NCBI RefSeq assembly: GCF_039542035.1
Contig: NZ_BAABHJ010000016.1
Location: 133,863 to 197,862, forward strand
Direction of reading: 5' to 3'
DNA from: Actinoallomurus liliacearum
Lineage (GTDB): Bacteria > Actinomycetota > Actinomycetes > Streptosporangiales > Streptosporangiaceae
Length of the DNA: 64,000 nt
The notes beneath the pieces are model-generated. The model worked only from the letters and a program-made list of their open reading frames with translations, was not told where the DNA came from and did no database searches. Shown one piece after another: positions 7,661 to 14,876 of this stretch (positions are counted from its first letter, which is position 1; the number at the start of each line of letters is the position of its first letter). Made by a program: the position numbers and the translations under genes.

Positions 7661-8761
7661 ATGGGCGTGCCGCGCGACCTGGTCGAGACGCTGACCGGCT
7701 TCGCCCGTACGCTCCGCGCCGCCGGCGTGCCCGCCGACCCCGAGCGGCTTCAGGCGATGATCGGCGCGCTCGACCGCCTCGACGTGCGGAACCCGCGCGA
7801 TGTCTACTGGGCCGGCCGTCTCACCCTGTGCGCCGACCCCGCGGACCTGCCGCGTTACGACCGGTGCTTCGCCGCGTACTTCTCCGGCGAGTCCGCCTCG
7901 GTGCGCCGCGTGTCCCGGTCGCCGGTCCTCACCGCCCGGCCCGCCGCCGGGTCCGAGGGGGAGGGGACCGAGGGGAGCGGCGACCCGAGCGTGACGGCCG
8001 CGAGCGCGGCCGAGGTCCTGCGCAGACGCGACGTCGCCCGGCTCAGCGCGGCCGAGCGGGAGGAGGTGCGGCGGCTCGTCGCGCTGCTCGACAACGTCTC
8101 GGCCCGCCGCCGCTCCCGGCGGTTCGCCCCGGCCCACCGGGGCCGTCTCGACCCGGGCCGGACGGTCCGCGCCATCCTCCGGCGCGGCGGGGAGATCTCC
8201 CGGCCGCACCACCGCGCGCACCGGACCCGCCCGCGCCGGGTGGTGCTCCTCATCGACGTCAGCGGGTCCATGAGCCCGTACGCCGACGTGCTCCTGCGGT
8301 TCGCGCACGCCGCCCTGCGCTGCGCACCGCGCAGCACCGAGGTGTTCACGGTCGGCACGCGGCTGACCCGGGTCACCCGGGAACTGCGGCACCGCGAACC
8401 CGACGCGGCGATGGCGGCGGTGTCGTCCGCGATCCCCGACTGGAGCGGCGGCACCCGGCTGGGCGAAGAGCTGAAGGAGTTCCTGGACCGGTTCGGTCAG
8501 CGGGGCATGGCGCGCGGCGCGGTCGTCGTGGTGGCCTCGGACGGCTGGGAACGCGGTGACGCTACGCTCTTGGGCGCGCAGATGGCGCGGCTGCGGCGGC
8601 TCGCCCACCGGGTGGTATGGGCCAACCCGCACAAGGCCCGGCCGGGGTACGAACCGCTCACGGCCGGGATGGCGGCGGCCCTGCCGCACGTCGACGACTT
8701 CGTGGCCGGGCACAGCCTGGCCGCCCTCGAGGAACTGGCGGGAGTGATCGGCGATGCGTGA
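7661..8761 (+). CDS. CoxE-like VWA domain protein
   Basis: A 366-aa protein with a C-terminal von Willebrand A domain (from about residue 190). The metal-ion adhesion site is the DVSGSMS motif at about 198-204, and the later VASDGWERGD supplies another loop. The N-terminal half is Arg-rich with a variable acidic linker near residues 90-115. CoxE proteins pair with CoxD-type AAA ATPases during insertion of the active-site metal into molybdenum hydroxylases. It overlaps the start of the XdhC gene by 8 bp. Confidence 0.87.
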   Translation: MGVPRDLVETLTGFARTLRAAGVPADPERLQAMIGALDRLDVRNPRDVYWAGRLTLCADPADLPRYDRCFAAYFSGESASVRRVSRSPVLTARPAAGSEGEGTEGSGDPSVTAASAAEVLRRRDVARLSAAEREEVRRLVALLDNVSARRRSRRFAPAHRGRLDPGRTVRAILRRGGEISRPHHRAHRTRPRRVVLLIDVSGSMSPYADVLLRFAHAALRCAPRSTEVFTVGTRLTRVTRELRHREPDAAMAAVSSAIPDWSGGTRLGEELKEFLDRFGQRGMARGAVVVVASDGWERGDATLLGAQMARLRRLAHRVVWANPHKARPGYEPLTAGMAAALPHVDDFVAGHSLAALEELAGVIGDA

Positions 8762-9851
8762 CGTCCTCGGCGAGGTCCGCCCCTGGTACGCGGCGGGGGA
8801 GACGTTCGGCCTGGCCACGGTCGTGGACACGTTCCGCAGCGCGCCGCGCCCGCCGGGCGCAGCCATGGCGGTGTCGGCCGCGGGCGAGGCCGTGGGCAGC
8901 GTGTCCGGCGGTTGTGTCGAGGGCGCGGTGTACGAGCTGGCGCGCGAGGTCATGGAGACGGGCCGGCCGGTGGTGCGGCGGTACGGCGTCAGCGACGACG
9001 ACGCCTTCGCCGTCGGCCTGACCTGCGGCGGCATCCTCGACGTGCTGGTCGAGCCGGTCGGCCCGGCGACGTACCCGGAGTTCGCGGACGTCGCGGCGTC
9101 CATCGAACGGCACGAGCCGGTGGCGGTCGTGACGGTCGTCGACGGCCCTCGGGAGACCGGTGCCCGGCGGATCGTCTGGCCCGACCGCGTGGCGGGCTCG
9201 TTGGGGCTCGAACGGCTGGACGCCGCCGTGGACGACGACGCCCGCGGGATGCTCGCCCAGGGCCGCACCGGCATCCGCCGCTACGGGCCGGACGGCGAGC
9301 GACGCGGCGACGAACTGTCCGTCTTCGTGCACTCCTTCGCGCCCCCGCCGCGGATGCTGGTGTTCGGCGCGATCGACTTCGCCGCGGCGGTCGTCCGCGT
9401 CGGCAGGTTCCTCGGCTACCACGTGACCGTGTGCGACGCCCGTCCGGTCTTCGCCACCGCCAAGCGGTTCCCCGACGCGGACGAGGTGGTCGTCAAGTGG
9501 CCGCACCGGTTCCTGGCCGAGACGGAGGTGGACGAGCGCACGGCGATCTGCGTGCTCACCCACGACCCGAAGTTCGACGTGCCGCTCCTGGAAGTGGCGC
9601 TGCGCACCCCGGCGGGCTACATCGGCGCGATGGGCTCCCGGCGCACCCACGACGACCGGCTGAAGCGGCTGCGCGACGCCGGCGTGACCGAGGACGAGCT
9701 CGCGCGGCTGCGCTCGCCCATCGGCCTGGACATCGGCGCCCGTACTCCGGAGGAGACCGCGGTGTCGGTGGCGGCCGAGCTCATCCGGCTCCGCTGGGGC
9801 GGCACCGGGCGTCCCCTCAGCGAGACGGAGGGCCGGATCCACGGGGAGTGA
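8754..9851 (+). CDS. XdhC/CoxF family molybdenum enzyme maturation protein
   Basis: A 365-aa XdhC-like protein. XdhC binds molybdopterin cofactor, protects it while it is sulfurated, and delivers it to xanthine dehydrogenase or relatives. The N-terminal XdhC domain shows VSGGCVEGAVYE and GLTCGGILDVLVEP; the C-terminal Rossmann domain starts MLVFGAIDFAAAV, and the family signature GAMGSRRTHDDRL is near residue 290. It is translationally coupled to the upstream VWA gene. No xanthine or CO dehydrogenase subunit lies in the window, so its client is encoded elsewhere. Confidence 0.9.
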   Translation: MRDVLGEVRPWYAAGETFGLATVVDTFRSAPRPPGAAMAVSAAGEAVGSVSGGCVEGAVYELAREVMETGRPVVRRYGVSDDDAFAVGLTCGGILDVLVEPVGPATYPEFADVAASIERHEPVAVVTVVDGPRETGARRIVWPDRVAGSLGLERLDAAVDDDARGMLAQGRTGIRRYGPDGERRGDELSVFVHSFAPPPRMLVFGAIDFAAAVVRVGRFLGYHVTVCDARPVFATAKRFPDADEVVVKWPHRFLAETEVDERTAICVLTHDPKFDVPLLEVALRTPAGYIGAMGSRRTHDDRLKRLRDAGVTEDELARLRSPIGLDIGARTPEETAVSVAAELIRLRWGGTGRPLSETEGRIHGE

Positions 9852-10016
9852 CCCCGCCGGGACCGGGCCGAGGGAATTCGCGGCGGTCGTGCCACCGCGA
9901 GGGATCCAGGGGGGCTGGCCCCACCGTCCAAGAGTCGGCCTGGCCCCACTGCGCGGGCGCGCGCCGGGGCCCAGACTCGGAAGAGTCCAGCCGAACGGGG
10001 AAGAAGGCCGATCATC

Positions 10017-10157
10017 ATGTCGCAGAACGCCCGGAAGATCGTCATGCGCCGGTTCGTCGTCGCCGCGTTCATCGCCGCGGCGGTGGCCGGAGGGACGGCG
10101 GCGGCCCCGCACCACACCGGCCACGGCGTGCTGCCACCCGTCGCCGGCCACCGCTGA
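10017..10157 (+). CDS. Small secreted or membrane peptide, 46 aa
   Basis: A short ORF of 46 codons. It has a basic N-terminus (MSQNARKIVMRR), a hydrophobic Ala/Val segment over residues 13-26, and a small His-containing tail (PHHTGHGVLPPVAGHR). The ATG is preceded by GAAGAAGG at about 9 nt. The composition suggests an exported or membrane-inserted peptide, with a possible metal-binding tail. I do not recognise a family. It lies between xdhC-like and mobA-like genes, so a role in the same process is conceivable but unproven. Confidence 0.5.
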   Translation: MSQNARKIVMRRFVVAAFIAAAVAGGTAAAPHHTGHGVLPPVAGHR

Positions 10158-10183
10158 CGGATCCGCCGGGCTCCCGATCAGCA

Positions 10184-10213
10184 CGTGACCGGGACCACAT
10201 CGATGGATACGCT
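10184..10213 (+). promoter_or_regulatory. Promoter (GTGACC / 18 bp / TACGCT) for MobA-like gene
   Basis: A -35-like GTGACC at 10184-10189, an 18-bp spacer, and TACGCT at 10208-10213. The GTG start at 10220 follows by 6 nt, so the transcript should be leaderless. Confidence 0.5.
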
Positions 10214-10219
10214 CCCAAG

Positions 10220-10804
10220 GTGGGGATCAGACACGCGGGCGCCCCGGCCGGGCTGTTGCTGGCCGCCGGAGAGGGGCGCCGGCTCGGTACACCGAAGGCG
10301 CTCGTCGAGATCGGCGGGGTGCGGCTCGTCGACCGTGGGGTCCGCATGCTCCACGAGGCGGGCTGTACCCCGATCGTCGTCGTCACCGGCGCCGCCGCGA
10401 TCGACGTGGCCGGCGCGGTCGTCGTCCACAATCCGGACTGGCCCACGGGCATGGGCTCGTCGCTGCGCGCCGGGCTGTCGGCGCTGGCGGCCGACTGCCC
10501 GGCCGTCGTCATCGCCCTGGTCGACCAGCCGCGGGTGACCGCGGCGGCCGTGCGCCGGCTCCGCGCGGCGTACGACTCGGGGGCGCGGGCGGCGGTCGCC
10601 ACCTACGCGGGCCGGCCCCGGAACCCCGTCCTCATCGCGCACGAGCACTTCGCGGAGGCGGCGGCCGGCGCCTCCGGAGACGTCGGCGCCCGCGCCTTCC
10701 TGCGCGCCCATCCCGAGCTGGTCGCCACCGTGCCCTGTGACGACGTCGCCGCCCCCGACGACATCGACACCCCTGAGGATCTCGAGCGCCTGAGCCGGCC
10801 GTGA
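10220..10804 (+). CDS. MobA-like molybdenum cofactor nucleotidyltransferase
   Basis: A 194-aa nucleotidyltransferase (NTP_transf_3). The nucleotide-binding motif LLLAAGEGRRLGTPKAL is at residues 11-27; VVHNPDWPTGMGSSLRAGL and ALVDQPRVT follow. This pattern is typical of MocA/CoxC-type enzymes that convert Mo-molybdopterin to the cytosine dinucleotide form used by CO- and aldehyde-oxidising hydroxylases. Position next to CoxD, CoxE and XdhC homologues supports that. The only in-frame start near the conserved N-terminus is the leaderless GTG. Confidence 0.85.
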   Translation: MGIRHAGAPAGLLLAAGEGRRLGTPKALVEIGGVRLVDRGVRMLHEAGCTPIVVVTGAAAIDVAGAVVVHNPDWPTGMGSSLRAGLSALAADCPAVVIALVDQPRVTAAAVRRLRAAYDSGARAAVATYAGRPRNPVLIAHEHFAEAAAGASGDVGARAFLRAHPELVATVPCDDVAAPDDIDTPEDLERLSRP

Positions 10805-10859
10805 AGCGGGAGAGGAAGGCCGGAGCGTGAAGTTTCGACTGTCAACCGGCGGGCTGACT

Positions 10860-10880
10860 CGCGCGTCATACTGACGCGCG
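10860..10880 (+). terminator. Hairpin after MobA-like gene
   Basis: A 9-bp stem, CGCGCGTCA and TGACGCGCG, with a 3-nt loop, 55 bp after the stop codon. No T-run follows, as is common in high-GC actinomycetes. Confidence 0.45.
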
Positions 10881-10948
10881 GGGACGTGTATACGGTCGGA
10901 TTAGATCGCCGGGCCGGGGGCACCGGCTGGAGAGGTAAGCAGCCCGCT

Positions 10949-11272
10949 ATGACGTCTGCCTGGCCGGAGGAACCCGGCTACCACTGGGTGACGCACAATG
11001 ACAGTGCCGCCTCCCACCTGCTCAAGGCCGAGAACGCCCTGGCGCGCACGCCCCCGGACACGGCGGCGGCACAGGTCCACGCCACCCTCGCCCAGGCGGA
11101 GGCGACCCTCGTGGTCGTTCACACGCTGCGCGACATCATGGCCAAGATGCGCGAGCAGACCATGGCGATCGAGGACCTGCGGCAGCTCATGGGGGTCGAC
11201 GACCGCGGTGAGGACCGGCTCGTCGACGACGGCGTGCCGCTGCCCCGCCCGGGCGCGGTGGTGGACCGGTAG
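10949..11272 (+). CDS. Hypothetical protein, helical, 107 aa
   Basis: A small protein with no family I recognise. Residues 20-85 look like two helices, rich in Ala, Leu and Glu (HLLKAENALA, ATLAQAEATLVVVHTLRDIMAKM), and the end is acidic and disordered. An ATG-start protein beginning MTSAWPEEPGYHW is chosen; GGAGAGG lies 13 nt upstream, which is long for a ribosome-binding site. A start 21 codons further up is open but its residues look non-coding. The gene is convergent with the DUF6986 gene. Confidence 0.6.
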   Translation: MTSAWPEEPGYHWVTHNDSAASHLLKAENALARTPPDTAAAQVHATLAQAEATLVVVHTLRDIMAKMREQTMAIEDLRQLMGVDDRGEDRLVDDGVPLPRPGAVVDR

Positions 11273-11290
11273 GGCGCCCGCCCCGCCCGA

Positions 11291-12487
11291 TCAGCCGATC
11301 AGGTCGCGGACGTCGTCGCGGTCGACGGCGCCGCAGTCGACCGCGTGCCGCAGCCGGGCGGTCAGCGCCGCGACCGCCGCCGGGTCGTCGACGGTGGCGT
11401 CGGCCTGCCCGGCACGGTGGGCACGCAGGCGGTCGAGGGTGTCGTCCAGGCCGTTCAGCAGGAACGCGTACACCGCGGCGTAGCGGCTCGGCAGCTGCGC
11501 GACATGCAGGTCGCAGCCCTGCTGGAAGCCGTGCATCAGGGAGTAGCGGACGAGCCCGGCGTGCAGTCGCCACGCCTTGTGCACGTCCTTGGTGTCCTCG
11601 CCGGCCGGGGCGATCTTCGTCGCGCCGTCCGACAGGCGGATGCCGGTGCCGGCGAGGGTCACCTGCATGACGTGGCGTGCGTGGTCGCAGGCCGGGTGGT
11701 CGAGCCGCTGCTCCGACGGGGGCAGCCCGCACGCGGCCGTGTAGTCGTGGACGCCGAACTGCGCCGAGATGAGCCGGTCACCGGCGGCGGACACGACCTC
11801 CGGGAGACGGGCGACCGACTGCGGGGTCTCGATCTGGATCTCGAGGCGCAGCAGCCCCTCCGGCAGGCCGATCTCCGCCTCGAAGCGGGCGAGGAAGTCG
11901 GTGAAGATCCGTACGTGCTCGGGTGTCACGATCTTGGGGAAGGTCACGACGAAGCCGCCCGGCAGCCGGCCGAGGCGCTCGGCCAGCCCGGTGAGGAAGC
12001 CGTCGAGGGTGCGCATGGCGCGACCGTGCCCGCCGTCCGCGAACGACTTGACCCGCAGCCCCCAGTAATAGGGGAGGGAACGCGTCTCGTACGCCTGGGC
12101 GACCGCCTCCACGGCGGCGGCGACGTGCCCGTCCTCCTCGGCGTCGTCGCGGACGCCGTAACCGTCCTCGAAGTCGATGCGCAGGTCCTCCACCGGTTCG
12201 CGGGTCAGCTTCGCGGCGACCCGCTCCCGTACGGTCTCGGCCAGGGCCGCGTCGATGCCGAAGGCGCCCGCCGCCGCGGCACCGTCCGCGACGTGCGTCT
12301 CGAGCAGCCGCAGCGCCTCTTTCCCCAGGTCGGCCGGGGTGGTGGCGGTGAACTGGTCGGCCGGGACGTACAGGGTGTGCACCGGGCGGCGCTGGTCCGG
12401 CAGGCCGGGGTGGTGGCGGTTGTACTCCGCGCGCGCCTCCTCCACCCGGGCGCTCAGGTCGTCGACGGAGGACAGGGTCAGCTTCAT
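11291..12487 (-). CDS. DUF6986 / HpcH-HpaI aldolase-citrate lyase superfamily protein
   Basis: A 398-aa TIM-barrel protein of the HpcH/HpaI-citrate lyase beta superfamily. Signature pieces are DLRIDFEDGYG (metal-binding acid residues), YYWGLRVKSF, RLEIQIETPQS (conserved Glu) and ISAQFGVHDYTAACG. Relatives in actinobacteria often accompany purine or ureide breakdown genes. Here a DUF2877 gene, a PucR regulator and a uracil-type permease lie 1-5 kb away, which supports such a role without naming the substrate. The ATG at 12487 has GAAGGA 5 nt upstream, ruling out longer forms. Confidence 0.75.
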   Translation of the reverse strand: MKLTLSSVDDLSARVEEARAEYNRHHPGLPDQRRPVHTLYVPADQFTATTPADLGKEALRLLETHVADGAAAAGAFGIDAALAETVRERVAAKLTREPVEDLRIDFEDGYGVRDDAEEDGHVAAAVEAVAQAYETRSLPYYWGLRVKSFADGGHGRAMRTLDGFLTGLAERLGRLPGGFVVTFPKIVTPEHVRIFTDFLARFEAEIGLPEGLLRLEIQIETPQSVARLPEVVSAAGDRLISAQFGVHDYTAACGLPPSEQRLDHPACDHARHVMQVTLAGTGIRLSDGATKIAPAGEDTKDVHKAWRLHAGLVRYSLMHGFQQGCDLHVAQLPSRYAAVYAFLLNGLDDTLDRLRAHRAGQADATVDDPAAVAALTARLRHAVDCGAVDRDDVRDLIG

Positions 12488-12593
12488 GCAGTTCCTTCCC
12501 ATAGACACCGCGTCACACGTTACCGATCCGGGGCCGCCCGCCCGCGGTGATCGCCGACAGGCGGGCACCGGGGCCGGGGGAGACCTCCGGGGA

Positions 12594-12788
12594 GTGTGAT
12601 CGCGGTCCGCGGCGGTCGGTTCGCGCGGATCGCCGGTCGGTGGCCGACGATGCCCCGGGTGTGATCGCCGCCCGCGGCGGTCGGTTCGCGTGGGCCGCCG
12701 GTCAGTGGCCGACGATGCCCCGGGTGTGATCGCCGCCCGCGGCGGTCGGTTCGCGTGGGCCGCCGGTCAGTGGCCGACGATCCCCCAG
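12594..12788. repeat. 65-bp tandem repeat, three copies, covering an epimerase 3' end
   Basis: Copies run 12594-12658, 12659-12723 and 12724-12788. Copies 2 and 3 are nearly identical and copy 1 is slightly diverged. Copy 3 contains the last codons and stop of the aldose epimerase (minus strand), so the repeat duplicates a gene end. Each unit also holds GCCGC-CC-GCGGC, a short hairpin that might add up to a terminator. Confidence 0.9.
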
Positions 12789-13672
12789 GAGCCGCCGAAC
12801 TTCGCGCCCGGCTCGAGCGTGATCAGGTCCGTCCCGGTGACGAACGCGTTGGGCGGGCAGGTCATCGGCTCGGCGCCCACCCCCGCCCGGCGCATGTCCC
12901 CGGGCGCCGCGTCGGCGGTGTAGATCTCCAGCCACGGATGCGCCTCGTCGGTCCACAGCGCGACCGAGCGGGCCCCGTCCTCCAAGCGCACCCACGCGCG
13001 CCCGTCCGCGTCCCGGCGCAGCTCCGTGAACGGGTTGTCGATCTTCAGGTCGCCGAGACGCCGCCCGTCGCGGAGGTCGTACGCGGTGCCGGCGACGTCC
13101 CGGGCCGCCGGATCGGGGACGGCGCGCTCGTCGACCTCCAGGTACCGGTCGGCGGGGATCGTCAGGGCGCACTCGTCCAGCGGGCGGCCCAGCGTGAGAT
13201 ACGGGTGCGCGCCGTGCCCGTACGGGGCGGGCCGCGTGCCGGCGTTGTGCGCCGACAGGCGTACGGTCAGGCCCTGCTCGGCGTCGAGGGAGTAGTCCAC
13301 GGTCAGGTTCAACCGGAACGGATAGCCGCCGTGACCGAGGAGCCGGTACGTGAGGAGCACCCGGTGCGCCTCGTGCTCGGCGACCGCCCACGCGCCCTCG
13401 CGCACGAGGCCGTGGATGGCGTTGTCGAGCGCGCGCTCGTTGATCGGCAACTGGTACGCCTCGCCGCCGAACTCATAGCGTCCCCGATCGATCCGGTTCG
13501 GCCACGGCGCCAGCAACTGTCCCGAGGCCGCGGGCGGCTGCTCGTCGGCGTCGTGCGTGAGGACCAGCGGCCGGCCGTCCCTCGACAGCGCGCGCAGCGA
13601 ACCGCCCTGCTCGGTGACGACGGCGGCGTACGGGCCGGCGGCGATCTCGTACTGGTTCCCGGAAAGTGTCAT
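12767..13672 (-). CDS. Aldose 1-epimerase family protein
   Basis: A 301-aa galactose-mutarotase-fold protein that interconverts alpha and beta anomers of aldoses. The catalytic histidines lie in NAIHGLVREGAW and PYGHGAHPYL, and the catalytic glutamate is in ITLEPGAKFGGSWG near the C-terminus. The ATG beginning MTLSGNQYEIAAG matches the usual N-terminus; an in-frame start 15 codons upstream would add an unrelated Arg/Pro-rich stretch. The 3' end is embedded in the third unit of a 65-bp tandem repeat. Confidence 0.88.
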   Translation of the reverse strand: MTLSGNQYEIAAGPYAAVVTEQGGSLRALSRDGRPLVLTHDADEQPPAASGQLLAPWPNRIDRGRYEFGGEAYQLPINERALDNAIHGLVREGAWAVAEHEAHRVLLTYRLLGHGGYPFRLNLTVDYSLDAEQGLTVRLSAHNAGTRPAPYGHGAHPYLTLGRPLDECALTIPADRYLEVDERAVPDPAARDVAGTAYDLRDGRRLGDLKIDNPFTELRRDADGRAWVRLEDGARSVALWTDEAHPWLEIYTADAAPGDMRRAGVGAEPMTCPPNAFVTGTDLITLEPGAKFGGSWGIVGH

Positions 13673-13713
13673 GGGTCGATTGTGGCCGGTGGGAGGACGG
13701 CGCCGTTCCCCGG

Positions 13714-14652
13714 TCACGGCTGACCGGAGCGCGGGGGGAGGGATCGGCCGCCGCGGTCACGGCCGCTGAGCGCGAGGGCGGCGCGGCAGCCGGTCAGCAG
13801 GCCCCAGGCGACGTCGCTGCCCGAGGTGTGACCGATGTCGATGAGGCGGCGCGCGGCGGGCGCGACGGGTTCCTGGCCGGCGATGCCCCGCAGCACGGCG
13901 GCGGTCTCCACGCTCGCCTGCCCCCGCGCGGCGCACTGCAGCAGGGTCGCCGCCAGGGCGGTCGTGCGCTCGCACGCGTACGCGGTGACGGCGGCGCCGA
14001 TCCAGTCGGCCAGCCGGACGGCCCGGCCCCCGCCGGGGACCGCCCCGCCCAGCAGGCGCAGCGCGAGCAGGAGGCCGGCCAGCGCGTCGTCGCCGCTCGG
14101 CGTCAACCCGGGGCCCAGACCGACGATCCGTTCCGCCGCGTCGACGGCGTGGGCGAGGTCGCCCGCCGCGCAACTGTCGGCGAGAACGTCCGGCACCGGA
14201 TGCCCGCTCAGCCCCCAGGGCCCGGCGAGCTCACCGAGCGCGCGGGCCCCGTGCGCCAGCCGGGCGAGCGACAGCGGACCGAGCACCGGAGTGGGATCCC
14301 ACCAGCGGCGGATCCGCACGCGGAGCCGGGCGGCGACCTCCACGCCGCCGTCACCGATGAACGCCACGTCTCCCTCGCGGACGCCGCGGAACGGCTCCTG
14401 CCGTGCCGGCGCGGCCAGGACCACGGCGTTCGGCGGCCGGACGGCGTCCGTGGTGACGAGCGCGACGACGACCGGCTCGGCGGGCCCGTCCACCCTCAGG
14501 TACGTCGTGGCGGGGAACACCGCGACCGCGCGGGCGGCGCGCCGGGGACCGCCGAGCACGGCACGGACACCGAGGCTGGCGGCGCCGGGCAGGCTCAGGG
14601 CCGGGGCGGTGCGCGGGCCGCGTCGCCGCCCCGCGGTGGTGGACGGCCTCAC
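13714..14652 (-). CDS. DUF2877 protein (AllH/YlbF-like)
   Basis: A 312-aa protein with the DUF2877 hallmark GLGPGLTPSGDDALAG in the middle and a later HTSGSDVAWGL. In enterobacteria DUF2877 proteins (YlbF, renamed AllH) belong to the oxamate carbamoyltransferase that ends anaerobic allantoin breakdown with FdrA-type partners. No FdrA partner is present here, so the role may differ. It starts with GTG and is divergent from a PucR regulator, the usual activator of purine and ureide genes, which agrees with nucleobase catabolism. Confidence 0.8.
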   Translation of the reverse strand: MRPSTTAGRRRGPRTAPALSLPGAASLGVRAVLGGPRRAARAVAVFPATTYLRVDGPAEPVVVALVTTDAVRPPNAVVLAAPARQEPFRGVREGDVAFIGDGGVEVAARLRVRIRRWWDPTPVLGPLSLARLAHGARALGELAGPWGLSGHPVPDVLADSCAAGDLAHAVDAAERIVGLGPGLTPSGDDALAGLLLALRLLGGAVPGGGRAVRLADWIGAAVTAYACERTTALAATLLQCAARGQASVETAAVLRGIAGQEPVAPAARRLIDIGHTSGSDVAWGLLTGCRAALALSGRDRGGRSLPPRSGQP

Positions 14653-14876
14653 CCGGACCTCCCGCGGCGCGATGGGTCGGATCGCCCCCGCCGGCCCGCA
14701 CGGCGCGGACCGTCAGGTTCGGTCGCGGGGCCCCGGCCGGGGTGTCATGGTCGTGAACGTAAACCGCTCCGAGCCATGGCCGTATGGATAATCCTGCCAA
14801 GGATGCTTGCCAGCGTTCGTGTTTCTCGTCATCGTGTGATCGTTACTCGGGGGTCACTTCGGCAGATTGGGCGGCC

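Noticed and set aside
7355..9274. A 639-codon minus-strand frame opposite coxE- and xdhC-like genes
   Set aside because: Antisense artefact of high GC; Ser/Arg/Pro-rich, no motifs, and the plus-strand genes are certain.
12594..12788. The 65-bp tandem repeat as a CRISPR-like array
   Set aside because: Copies are directly adjacent with no spacers and include a gene's stop codon; no cas genes are nearby.
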